Shown: piece by piece, positions 32,641-44,300 of the stretch
Numbering within the stretch: position 1 is the first letter of the stretch
Layout: each line of letters opens with the position of its first letter
Assembly (NCBI RefSeq): GCF_902635505.1
Contig: NC_045432.1
Location: forward strand, 77,613,051-77,677,050
Origin: Sarcophilus harrisii
Lineage: Eukaryota > Chordata > Mammalia > Dasyuromorphia > Dasyuridae
Direction of reading: 5' to 3'
Length of the DNA stretch: 64,000 bases
Made by a program: the position numbers and the translations under genes
Notes under the pieces: model-generated
Database searches by the model: none
What the model saw: the letters and a program-made list of their open reading frames with translations, nothing else
What the model was told of the DNA's origin: nothing

Positions 32641-33165
32641 GTATCTATAATGAAAAGATTAGCAATCTAGATTTTTCAGAGCCGCTATTTCCCCGGCAGA
32701 CTCTGACTTAAATGATCAACCAATTCTTCACGATGCTCCCCTGTGTGTATCAAGTGAAGTGAAATCAAAGATTGCAGAACCTATTCCTGAGATAGAACTT
32801 TGGGCCTGTCCCCCACTAAGTAAAAAACTCCAGAATTTGAAATGATCACTTAAGAACTGTTCCCATAGGCCTGGAGAACATCCATATTGGCCTGCACTCG
32901 TGGGCTTGTCATGGGAAAACAATCAAACCCTGGGAACGATTGTAGTATAATCCACCTTTCCACTTAGGTTTTGTGTATAAAATCTCTACCTTTCCTGCTA
33001 CAGGAAGAGGTCTCCCACTCCGGACAACTTCCAGCTTGCAAACTGTATTCCTCACTCTGGAAGTGATGAGTTAAATTGCTACTTGAGCTCTAAAACGTGT
33101 GTCCAGGCCTGCTTTGTGCAGTTCTAGTTCTTCATCGTTTAGAGACCAATAGAGTACAATTCTGT
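32640..33165 (+). repeat. 3' LTR of the provirus
   Basis: The segment from about 32890 aligns with the 5' LTR through GTTTAGAGACCA. The start near 32640 is set by the end of the env-like part and is uncertain. Confidence 0.68.
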
Positions 33166-33212
33166 TAGTGGTGCTTACTAAATGCTTGTTGCCCACTGCT
33201 AGAAAATTTGTT

Positions 33213-33242
33213 GTTGTTGTTTTTTTATTTAATAGCCTTTTA
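33213..33242 (-). mobile_element. 30-bp micro-insertion of an L1 3' tip
   Basis: Between two copies of TGCTAGAAAATTTGTT (33197-33212 and 33243-33258) sits a T-rich run followed by ATTTAATAGCCTTTTA. On the minus strand this is TAAAAGGCTATTAAAT plus an A tail, i.e. the last bases of an L1 with a 16-bp target-site duplication. Confidence 0.8.
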
Positions 33243-33754
33243 TGCTAGAAAATTTGTTAAGTACTTATGGCAAAGATCTCATTTATTTATCCTGGGTCTG
33301 ATCCGAATGTGGTAGAGGGGGATGAGGTAACATTTACCCTTGGAGATATCTATCTAGTTCTCAGTTTCAGCTAGCTGAACTTGTCTTGATGTGGTTCTTT
33401 CTGGTTTGAATACTTTGTCTGTGGTCCTGGTGTTTAAACAAATGATTGACACTTTGGTTTTTGCTCTGACCACTGAGAAGTGGTTCTGGCTCTGGCTTGC
33501 TATCAGTGCTGCAGTGGTTTAATCAGGGATCCTGTCTTAGGTGTGATTTGGCCTCTGATCCTGGGATTTAAGAATACACATCTGGCATAGACCTCAATGT
33601 CATAGGGAAGGTTCAGTCCGAAATCACCTGGAGATCTCATTGTTTCTGATTACTGTCTCAGTGATCTGTTTTGCAGTGTTATTGCAGCTGCCAGCAACAA
33701 AGCTTTTCTTTGGACTGATATAAACATTTTATTTTGACATATTCAGGGAACTGA

Positions 33755-33860
33755 CTTCTTTCTTTCTCTCCTTTTTTTTCTTTCTTTCTTTTCTTTCCTT
33801 TCTTTCTTTCTTTCTTTCCTTTCTTTCTTTCTTTACTTTCTTTCTTTCTTTCTTTTTTAA
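33755..33860. repeat. (TTTC)n microsatellite
   Basis: Runs of TTTCTTTCTTTCTTTC interrupted by CCTT variants, directly at the A-tail side of the following antisense L1. It probably grew from that tail. Confidence 0.9.
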
Positions 33861-36790
33861 AATAATAGCTTTCTCTTTTCAAAATATCTGCAAAGATAGC
33901 TTTCTATTTTCAAAATATATGCAAAGATAGTTCCCATCCCTCCCCTGGATGGCAAATAATTTCTGTTAAACATGTAATTCTTCTATACTTTTTCCCACAT
34001 TTATCATGCTGCTTAAGAAAAAGCAGATCAAAAAGGAAAAAAAAATTGAGAAAGCATTTTCACCTTTTTTATGGCTTGCTTTTTTCTATGTGATCCACAT
34101 TCAGTCCCCACAATCCTCTCTCTGGATGCAGATGGCTCTCTTCTTCACGAGTCTATTGGAATTGTCCTGAACTATCTCATTGTTGAAAAGATCCACTTCC
34201 ATCAGAGTTGATCAAATAATATCGTCATTATTGTGTACAATGTTCTCTTGACTGTACTCATTTCACTTGACATCAGTTCATGTAAGTCTTTCCAGGTCAA
34301 ACTGTTAGTCATTTCTTACAGAACAATAATATTCCATAACATTACATACCATAACTTATTCAGCCATTCTCCCACTGATGGGCAGCCACTCAGTTTCCAG
34401 TTTCTGGCCACTACAAAAAGGGCTGCTATAAACATTTTTGCACATGGAGGTCCTTTTCCCTTTTTTATGATCTCTGGGATACAGACCCCCTGCTGGGTCA
34501 AAGGGTATGCTGAGGTTGATAGCACTTTGGGCATAGTTCCAAATTGCTCTCCAGAATGGTTGGATCAGTTCACAACTCCATCAATGATGTATCGGTGTCC
34601 CAGTTTTCCCACATCTTCTCCAACATTCATCATTATCTTTTCCTGTCTTCTTAACCAGTTTGAGAGATGTGTAGTGGTACTTCAGTTATCTTAATTTGCA
34701 TTTCTCCAATCAATAGTGATTTAGGACATTTTTTTTCAAATGAATAGAAATGGTTTTAAATTCTTCATTGAAAATTGTCAGTTCATATCCTTTGACCATT
34801 TATCAGTTGGAGAATGGCTTATATTCTTATAAATTTGAGTCAATTCTCTATATGTTTCCAAAATGAGACCTTTATCTTGGATGTACAAATTTCCCCTCAG
34901 TTTTCTGCTTCCCTTCTAATCTTGTCGGCATTGGTTTTGTTGGTACAAAACCTTTTTAATTCAAGATGATCAAAATTATCCATTTTGAATGTCATAATGT
35001 TCTCTAGTGCTTTTTTGGCCATAAATTCCTTTCTTCTCTACAGATCTGAGAGGTAAACTATCTTTTGTTTTCCTAATTTGTTTATAGTATCACTCCGTAT
35101 GTCTAAATCATGAACCCATTTCGACCTTATCTTGGTATAGGGTATTTGTTATTGGTCAGTACCTAGTTTCTGCCATACTGTTTTGCAATTTTCCTAGAAA
35201 TTTTGTCAAAGAGTGAGTTCTTATCCCAGAAGCTGGGTTCTTTGGGTTTATCAAACACTAGATTACTACCGTCTTTGACTGTTTTGTCCTGTGAACCTAA
35301 CCTATTCCATCGATCCACTATTCTATTTCTTAGCCAGTAGCAAATGGTTTTGATGACCTCTGCTTTATAATATAGTCTTAGGTCTGGTACAGCTAGGCCA
35401 TCTTCATTTGCATTTTTTCTTGAAACTCTTGGCCCTTTCTTTGTTCTTCCAGATGAACTTTGTTGTTATTTTTTCTAGGTCTGTAAAGTAGTTTCTTGGA
35501 AGTTTGATTGGTATGGCATTGAATAAGTAGATTACTTTAGGTAGAATTGTTAGTTTTTTATTATATTAGATCGGTCTACCCATGGGCACTTGATATTCTT
35601 CCAGTTGTTTAGATCTAACTTTGTGTGGAAAATGTTTTATAATTGTGTTCATATAATTCCCGACTTTGTCTTGGCAGACAGACTCCCCAATATTTTTTTA
35701 TTATCTATAGTTATTTTAAATGAAATTTCTCTTTGTATCTCTTGCTGCTGGACTTTGTTGGTAACTTATAGAAATGCTGATGATTGATATGGATTTATTT
35801 TGTATCCTGCAACTTTGCTAAAGTTGTGAATTGTTTTTTAGTCGGTTCTCTAGGATTCTCTAAGTATACTATTATATCATCTGCAAAGAGTGATAATTTG
35901 CTTTCCTCATTAACTACTCTAAGTCCTTCAATTTCGTTTTCTTCTCTTATCATCAAAGCTACTATGTCTAATACAGTCTTGAATAGTAATGGTGGTGGTG
36001 GGCAATCTTGTTTCACACCAGATCTTGTTTGGAGTGCTTCTAATTTATCTCCACTTACATATGGTGCTTGCTAATGGTTTCAGGTATTTATTATTGCTTT
36101 AATTTCCTTTTTGAACATTGCATTTACCTCTGACTTCTTTCTTGTTTATTTTGTGGTTTGATTCATCTAGTTCTGATACACCAAGGTTGAGATCCCCCCC
36201 ACACTAGTATAGTTTTGTTGTCTATTTCTTCTTAACTGCTCCTCTGTGGGTTTGGATACTTATACCACTTGATATATATATGTTTAGTATTGATATTGCC
36301 TCATTATCTATGGTCTTCTTTAGCAAGATACAATTTCCTTCCTTAACTCTATTAATTAGGCCAGTTTTTGCTTTAGCAAGATACAGTTTCCTTCCTAATC
36401 TCTTTTAATTAGATGAATTTTTGCTTTTGCTTGATCTGAGATTAGGATGGCTACTCTTGCTTTTTATTTATTTTTATTTTTACTTCACCTGAAGAATAAT
36501 AGATTCTGCTCCAGCCTTTTACTTTTACTTTGTATGTATCACTCTGCTTTAAATGTGTTTCTTATAAACAACATATTGTGAGATTCTGGCTTTTAATCTG
36601 CTTCTGTTTTATGAGACAGTTCATCTCATTCACATTCCCTGTTAAAATTATTAACTCTGTATCCTGCCATCTTATTTTCCCAAGTTATACTTTATAGGAC
36701 TGGTTTCAATGATTCTGACCTGATAAAATTTGCTTCCAAAATAATTTCACTTTTGGATCCTCCAGATTTTTGGTCCAATTATTCCTGTTT
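33861..36790 (-). mobile_element. L1 copy, antisense, 5'-truncated (includes ORF2 RT)
   Basis: Continuous reverse-strand L1 from the 3' UTR (AATAGCTTTCTCTTTTCAAA) into ORF2. The minus frame at 35795-36016 reads LSLFADDIIVYLENPREPTK, containing the FADD catalytic box of L1 reverse transcriptase. After about 36075 the sequence jumps to an upstream part of ORF2 (GGATGGCTACTCTTGCTTTT), so there is an internal deletion. Many small changes; not active. Confidence 0.88.
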
Positions 36791-37415
36791 TTTTTAAAAC
36801 TTAAAATATATTTATTTTAAACTTAAATACAAAATAGAAAAAAAATTGCATGTGCATAGCAGACCAAAAGAGAGAATTAGAAATATAAAGCAATACATTT
36901 CCAGAAAATCTCTAAGTATATATAAACCTATACAATAAGTTCAGAGCTGTCCTTCTTGCCTTTGCTTCCTTGTAGATTTTCTTTTGTTCCCTGCTGTGCA
37001 CTTTTGACTTTATTCTTTTTCTCTTTTCTTTCCCCCCCTCCCCAGCATGCTACAATAATGGTCAGATATATATCCACACATACATATACACACACATACA
37101 CAGAAACACAATCACAGATATCTATAATCATATGCATTTATACATGCTTATGCATCTGTGTAATGCCCATATTATGTTTGTTTGTCCTCTGGTTCTCTGA
37201 AGATGGATAACATCATCTTTCTTAAGTCTTTTCATATTTTTCTGAATCCACCAACTCATCATTTCCCATATCACAGCAATATTACAACTTCCTACTGTCT
37301 AGTTATTTTAAATGGCATAAGATAATATTGATTGATATGGTTGACTAGTATAGTTTCCTTATTTTTCTCTTTTGAGTGAATCTACTTTAGCTTTGACTTT
37401 GCATATATTTTGAAA
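36790..37415 (-). repeat. Interspersed repeat 'family A', copy 2
   Basis: Reverse-strand match to 6015-6575. Landmarks include TTTAAACTTAAATACAAAAT, CAACTCATCATTTCCCATAT and TGAATCTACTTTAGCTTTGA. Its A-rich end lies at 36790, abutting the preceding L1. Confidence 0.6.
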
Positions 37416-37930
37416 ATATATATAAGCAAAACAATTTTTTTTTAAAATTTCCTTTCCAAGGGAAGAAAAGAATCTGTGTAATAACTAAGTTATAGACAAA
37501 AAGTATTTGGACCTTTTTTTTATATATATATAACAGTGTTCTGTCCTTGAGAGGGATAGATTCATTGTTTTAGTGTAGGGAAAGAAGATGACTTCACTGT
37601 GTGAAAATGCTAAGAAAGCTTTAAAGTGGGAAAAATTGAAAGGGTGGGATTTATAATGGGCAGTTTATAAACTTAGTCTTGTTTCAATCAGGAAGTTATC
37701 TTAATATGGCAAAATTTAATTTTAGGAAAATGTTTTACTTTATCACAATATTTTTGTCTGTGAATGATTTAACAGAAGTTAATCATTTAGGTAAATTAGA
37801 AGCAGTATGCACCGTATGAATGTGAGGCAAAATGAGAGAGCAGTGAGAAGTATAGTTTGGATTTATGGAAAGAGAGGTTTGAAGAGGTTTTTGTTTTTTT
37901 TTTATCTCATTGTGAGAGGAGGATAAGGAA
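37416..37930. other. Unassigned AT-rich stretch
   Basis: No open frame of note and no repeat I can name. It may be an upstream part of the adjoining elements. Confidence 0.4.
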
Positions 37931-38375
37931 TTTTAAATATTTGGCAGAATTTACTTATAAATCCATGTAGTCCTGATTTTTTTTCCTTAGGAGGCTCATG
38001 TATAGCCTGTTGAATTTCTTTTTTCTAAAATAGGTTTATTTAGATATTCAATTTCTTTTTCTATTAATCTAGGCCATTTATATTTTTGTATTTGTCTATT
38101 TCAGTTAAGTTTGTAAATTGATTGGCATATAATTGGGCAAAATAACTCTTAATAATTCCTTTAGTTTCTTCTTCATTAGTGGCATATTCACCCTTTTATT
38201 TTTGATACTAGTGATTTGTTTTTCTCCTCTCTTTTTAAATCATATTTTTTTTGCTTTTTTTTATTTAATAGCCTTTTATCTTTTTAAATCATATTAACCA
38301 ATAGCTTATCTCTTAATTTCATTTTATTATTGTTATATACAAAACCAGCTCTTAGTATTAATTTATTTATCTATT
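37930..38375 (-). mobile_element. L1 ORF2 fragment, antisense
   Basis: TCCATGTAGTCCTGATTTTT, TTTCTATTAATCTAGGCCAT and ACAAAACCAGCTCT follow the order of reverse-strand L1 ORF2 between endonuclease and RT. Interrupted by the micro-insertion at 38247. Confidence 0.7.
38247..38278 (-). mobile_element. 32-bp micro-insertion of an L1 3' tip
   Basis: Flanked by TCTTTTTAAATCATATT at 38230-38246 and 38279-38295, a perfect 17-bp duplication. The insert ends ATTTAATAGCCTTTTA, the same terminus as the insert at 33213. Confidence 0.82.
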
Positions 38376-38970
38376 ATCTATATTTATTACATAAGTTAAT
38401 TGATTTCATTAATTAGTAGATTAATCATTAATAATTAATGACCAATGATTCACAATATAAATCCATTTTAAAATTTAAATTAATGAACAATTAAGTATTA
38501 GCTTAGCTAATTAATACTTAATTAATAATTGATATTTTATTATATAAAATAATTTCTTATTTAATAATAAAATTATTTTTTAATTCAGTGTTTTTTGTTA
38601 TTTTTACCTTTCTGAATTTGTAGTCACTCTTTGTTTCAAATTCTTAATTTAAGCAGCTAGGAAAATAAGTCCTCAGGCTTCCCATCCCTTCCTTTTTAAA
38701 TGAGGGTTTATTCCTGTGTAGCCTCAGGTCTGCCCGGTGCTATAATCTTTTTTAGGTGATACGGCGATATTCCTATATCTGTATTTCTCTCTCGATCCCC
38801 TTAAAGGAGGGAGAGAACAAAGATGGAGTGCGATAAAATAGGTACAAGTTTTAAGTTTTATTTAAATTTTTATAGACTTAACTTTGAGAAATATAACAAG
38901 AGAAAACCTTTTCACTGACAACTAAAATATATGATTGACTTTTAAACATTTCTTTTTTGTTTTATTGTTT
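38376..38970. other. AT-rich low-complexity and unassigned sequence
   Basis: 38376-38590 is TAAT-rich low complexity. 38690-38940 holds a short higher-GC piece with CCTTAAAGGAGGGAGAGAAC. Nothing can be named. Confidence 0.45.
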
Positions 38971-38974
38971 AATA

Positions 38975-39895
38975 TTTAATATTTCATTTTCTCCAGTTAC
39001 ATGTAAAATTTTTTTTCATTTGTTTTTGAAACTTTGATTTGCAGATTCTCTCCCTTCCTCCCTATCCCACCCCCCATTAAGAAGGCACATGTGAAATATA
39101 TGCAAAACATTTCCATAAAAGTCACAAGAAAACGTAGATTCCTGCCCCCTTCTCCTAATAACCTTCATTAAAAATAAAGTAAGGGAAATAAAGAGTATGC
39201 TTTAATCTGTATCCGGACACAATCAGTTCTTTCTCTGGATATGGATAGTATTTTTTCATATAGTCTTTCAGGGCAGTCCTGGATCATTTTATTACTGAGA
39301 ATAGAAGTCATTCATAGCTGCTGGTCAGACAATAGTGTTACTACTTTGTCCTGCAGAACATTTCACTTTTCTTGAGTTCATGGAGGACTTTGCAGGGTTT
39401 TTCTGAGAGCATTCTGCTCATCATTTCACAGGAAACAATAATATTGCATCCTAATCACACACCACAGTTTATTCAACCATTCCCCCAGTGATGAGCATCC
39501 CCTCAATTTCCAATTCTTTGCCCTGAGAAGAGAGCTACCATAAATATTCTTGTAGATATAGGCCCTTCTTTAAAAAAAAAACAAAAAAAAAAAAAAAAAC
39601 TCTTTGGGGAGGATAATGCATGATTTTATAGCCCTGTGGGCTTAGTTGATATCTTTTCTTCATTTATCAATTGGGGAATGGTTCTTTCTTTCTTTCTTTT
39701 TTTTTTTTTTTTTACAAATTTGACTCAGTTCCTTATACATTTGAGAACTGAAGGTTTCATCAGAGAAACTGGCTTCACAATTATTTTCCCAATGGCTATT
39801 ACTTTTATTTCCCCCATGGATTCTCTCCCCTCTCCTTTCACCCTGACCCACCTCCAAAGTGTTTTACTCTTGCCCCAACTTTCAAATATTTTCAT
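38975..39895 (-). mobile_element. Older L1 3' end, antisense
   Basis: CTCCAGTTACATGTAAAATT, AACATTTCCATAAAAGTCAC, CAATAATATTGCATCCTAAT, GAGCATCCCCTCAATTTCCA: a more diverged L1 subfamily, also present at 55952-56780. Confidence 0.75.
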
Positions 39896-40700
39896 TAAAA
39901 ACAAGTGATAAAAGAACAAATAAAAGGCCATTCTTGGTGATAGATTTTGAAGATTTCTTTCCATCCGGAAGGTGATTAAGAACAAGATTGGAAAAGCAGA
40001 GCGAAGTACTGCACCTCTGTTAGGTCTAATGAAATAAACACACTAAAATTGTTATTATCATTTTAATAAGTTAATATTGGAAGGGAAGGTCAGTTTCAAG
40101 AGATACTTTAAGTTTCGTTAATTTGTATCGTTTTAGCACCAGCCGGTTCTAGGGGCGTTGCTAAGTCACTTCAGCAAGTGATTAGTTATGAGGGATGTGG
40201 GCCTGCTCTTCAGAATCTGCAGGGGAGCATGTTTCCCTACCATTATTTCTTCTTTCCTTGTTCATTGTGTGCGAGATTCTGGCTCCGTTGTAAAGGTCAT
40301 AAAGCAGAAATGATTTCTTTGCCTTTTGGACGTAATTGGCGACTCCATAAGCTTGGGTAGAGTTCTGATCGGTATTTTTTTTTTTTTTTTTTTTTTGAGT
40401 TCTGAACTTGTATGTTTGCAGAAAAAAAAAAAATTGAACTTTTAGGAGCCCTGGCGCCTTTGCATAGTTTGGCAGTGATTCCCAACCCCCATGAAATCAG
40501 GGCAACATTTTTTCCCAAATCACTGTACTCCTTCCCCTTACTGCCTTCCCCCCCCCTCACCCCCCGTCGGGCTTTTTTCCCCCCCGGGGGGGTGGGGTAG
40601 GAAAGAGATCTTTTTCCAACCCAAAGTGGGGACAAGCCAGGGGAGAGCCCCTTGCTTGCGAGCCTCACTTTGGCCAGGATGATTCTGGAGGTCCCTCCCC
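39896..40700. other. Unassigned stretch upstream of the SPDY-like gene
   Basis: Poly-T (40376-40396) and a short poly-A precede a C-rich zone (40540-40600). No gene or repeat family is recognised. It may include distal promoter sequence. Confidence 0.4.
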
Positions 40701-41265
40701 TCCGCCATGCTTAAACTTGAGGTCAGAGGCAGAAAAGGAGCCAGAATCTTGAACTTTGCTGCTCCTTCACCTTGATCTTAACTTTTTTTGCGGCAAGCTT
40801 GTGCATGCTACTGCGCAGGCCTGCCCGACATTGACTGGGAGGTGGGCCCGGACCGGAGAGCCCCCAATTTTTCCACTACAGACTAATAAAGCGGCCTATT
40901 GGGCATCGGAGCACAACAGCCTCGTCCCCCGCCCCCTCCCTCACTCCTTTCTCCGAGTGACGTTTGTTGGCCTACGTCGGTCCTGGCTCTGGCCCTGGCC
41001 CTGGCCCATCCCCCACCCTAGAACTTGGGCTACGCCAGCAGCCCTCTATGAGCGGGAACTTAAGGCTCCAGCCCCCCCCCCCACCCCCCACCCCCGGTCT
41101 CAGTGCGCAGTCGTGAGCCGGCAGTGCTAGGGAACGCAGACCCCGCTTCGAGCTCCTGAAGCTGGGTGGTTCTCTGCAGCCCTTGCCTGCTCGGGTCCGC
41201 GGACTTTAGCTTTTCGGTCGCCGTCTTTTCCAAAGATCCTTTGGGGACCTTCGCTTTGCACAACT
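40700..41265 (+). promoter_or_regulatory. GC-rich promoter and 5' UTR of the SPDY-like gene
   Basis: GC and CpG content rise here relative to both sides (for example GGGCCCGGACCGGAGAGCCC and CTGGCCCTGGCCCTGGCCCA). The ATG at 41266 has A at -3 and G at +4, a good Kozak context. No clear TATA box; the transcription start cannot be set. Confidence 0.55.
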
Positions 41266-41312
41266 ATGGAAGAAAAGGAACCGCAACCCAGGTCGTCAAA
41301 ACGCAGAGCCAG
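41266..41312 (+). CDS. SPDY-like coding exon 1
   Basis: Encodes MEEKEPQPRSSKRRA plus two bases of Arg16; the donor is GTAAAT. Start chosen as the first ATG in a GC-rich leader with a strong Kozak context, and because its phase joins exon 2 without a break. Confidence 0.75.
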
Positions 41313-44300
41313 GTAAATTAATGGGGAGGGAGGCAGGTCAAGGGACGCCGAGAGCGACGGTCTTGTACCCACAGTTCCTGGGTGCCAGGGGGTGCCGAGC
41401 AGGGGCAGGACGCCCCTAATTCTGTCTTAATTAGCCCGGCCCTCCAAAATTTGGGAAGCTTTTCCGCCCCGTTCTCCCCTCACCCCCTCTGCATGGGAGG
41501 CCATCCGAAGAGCTAGAATTGCCGAATCATCTTCTGGGATGTAGAGATTAGTTAATTTAAATTTTTGCCACCATCCCGGGAGGTTGGGTCTAGCATGTCT
41601 CCCACGGTACGGATGCCCTAAATCGTCATAATAAGTGTAGGACGTCGGATAAGTTGTTTTTGTTGACTTCAGTTCTCGTGCCCTACCCGTTGCGTCGCCT
41701 AGCAACTCCTAAGCTACTAATCCAAAACTTAGCCCATTTTGCCGAAGAGAGTGAGGGGAAGTTGCCAGATGGCGGTCTGGAAAACCCAAACTCGAATCCA
41801 GCCCCAAACGCTTCTTGGGGGGTGGGGGGGAAGTAATTATCAGCAAGTCACTTAAAAAAAATGTCTATTTGGCTCAGTTTCCCCTATTGTAAAATAAGTA
41901 TAAATATCTAAATAAAATATGTAAAATATATATTTATAGATAAATATGTAAAATAAATATTTATCTATAAATATATAAAATAAATACAAAGTTATCTAAA
42001 TAAAATATATAAAATAAATATTTATATATAAATATATAAAACAAACATCTATTTATATATAAATATATAAAACAAACATCTATATATAAATATATGAAAC
42101 AAACGTCTATTTATATATAAATATATGAAACAAAACATCTATTTATATATAAATATATGAAACAAAACATCTATTTATATATAAATATATGAAACAAAAC
42201 ATCTATTTATATATAAATATATGAAACAAAACATCTATTTATATATAAATATATGAAACAAAACATCTATTTATATATAAATATATGAAACAAAACATCT
42301 ATTTATATATAAATATATGAAACAACCGTCTATTTATATATAAATATATGAAACAAACATCTATTTATATATAAATATATGAAACAAAACATCTATTTAT
42401 ATATAAATATATGAAAAAAAACATCTTTTATATAAATATTGAAACAAAATCTATTTATATAAAATATAAAAACATATATTCATATATAAATATATAAAAT
42501 AAATATTTGTATATAAATATATAAAATAAACATTTATATATAAATATATAAAATAAATACAAAGTTATCTAAATAAAATATGTAAAATAAATATTTATCT
42601 ATAAATATATAAAATAAATACAAAGTTATTTAAATAAAATATGTAAAATAAATATTTATCTATAAATATATAAAACAAACATCTATTTATATATAAATAT
42701 ATGAAACAAACATCTATTTATATATAAATATATGAAACAAAACATCTATTTATATAAATATATAAACAAAACATTTTTATATATAAAATATGAAAAAAAT
42801 ATTTATATATAAATATGAAAAAAACATCTATTTATATTAAAATATAAACAACCTCTATTTTATATAAATTAAACAAACATCTATTCAATTAAATATAAAA
42901 ATAAATATTTATATAAATATATAAAATAAACATTTTTATAAATATAAAAATAAATAAAGTTATCTAAATAAAATATTAAAATAAATAATCTATAAATATA
43001 AAATAAATAAAGTTATTTAAATAAAATATTAAAATAAAATTTATATATAAATATATAAAACAAACATCTATTTATAAAAAATATGAAACAAACCTTTTAT
43101 TAAAATATGAAACAAAACATTTTTATATATAAATATAAAAAAACATCTATTTATATATAAATATATGAAACAAAACATCTATTTATATATAAATATATGA
43201 AACAACCGTCTATTTATATATAAATATATGAAACAAACATCTATTCATATATAAATATATAAAATAAATATTTGTATATAAATATATAAAATAAACATTT
43301 ATATATAAATATATAAAATAAATATAAATTTATCTAAATAAAATATAAAAATATATTTATATATATAAATATAAAATAAATATAAATCTATCTAAATAAA
43401 ATATGTAAAATATATATTTATATATATAAATATAAAATAAATATAAATTTATCTAAATAAAATATATAAAATAAATATTTGTATATAAAATAAACATATA
43501 TTTACATATAAATATATATATATATAATAAATATACATTTATATATAAATATATAAAAATAAAATGTATATCAATAAAAATAAATATACAGAATATATAA
43601 ATAAAATATATAAAAAATAATAGCATCATTATCATAATCAAGATAATTAAGGATAATGGGGATAATATTTGGAAATGATGCTTAGCATAGTCTGCTATAT
43701 AAATGGTTATTGCTTTCCCTTTGAATGGTTTTCTAGTACATGAGCTGGAATTTGAGGTCAGTTTAGGTAGCCTTGGACCTGGAGCCCATGCTTCTGGATG
43801 AGTACTTTTTTTCCCTTTAGTCCTCTCTCCATTAGTCTCCCCCCCCCAACCCCCTCCCCCTGTCCCACTCTTTCCTTCCTGCTCCCTGCCATGTGCTCTT
43901 TCCCTCTCCTCGCCATGTGCTCTTTCCCTCTCCTCGCCATGTGCTCTTTCCCTCTCCTCGCCATGTGCTCTTTCCCTCTCCTCGCCATGTGCTCTTTCCC
44001 TCTCCTCGCCATGTGCTCTTTCCCTCTCCTCGCCATGTGCTCTTCCCCAGCTCCCTGTCCAGTTGTTCTGCCCCTTTCCTATATTCTTCCCCCCCTCCCT
44101 TCCCCAGGTTCTTCCCCCATTCTCCTTCCCAGGGTTCTACCCCCATCCCCTTTCCCATATTCTTCCTCCACTCCCCTTCCCATATTCTTCCCTGCTCCCC
44201 TTCCCGTGTTCTACCCCGGTCCCCTGCCCATGTTCTACCTCTGCTCTCCTTCCCATGTTCTACCCCCACTCCCTTTCCTGTGTTCTCTCCCCCTCCCTTC

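Larger units (their letters stand above)
23900..33165 (+). mobile_element. Endogenous gammaretrovirus-like (class I) provirus, broken fossil
   Basis: An LTR pair brackets gag-, protease-, pol- and env-like parts in the standard order. The LTR 3' halves (about 23970-24235 and 32920-33160) differ at very roughly one position in seven, so the insertion is old, likely tens of millions of years. RT-, integrase- and Env TM-like segments place it with class I, gammaretrovirus-like elements. It carries L1 and SINE insertions and an inverted duplication. It is heavily broken, with well over ten breaks and large stretches missing. Confidence 0.82.

Noticed and set aside
35795-36016. Minus-strand FADD-containing frame as a host gene
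   Set aside because: It is the RT part of a truncated antisense L1 ORF2.
41880-43620. AT-rich array as a replication origin or centromeric satellite
   Set aside because: It is short, intronic, and only a local 32-bp minisatellite; nothing else supports either role.
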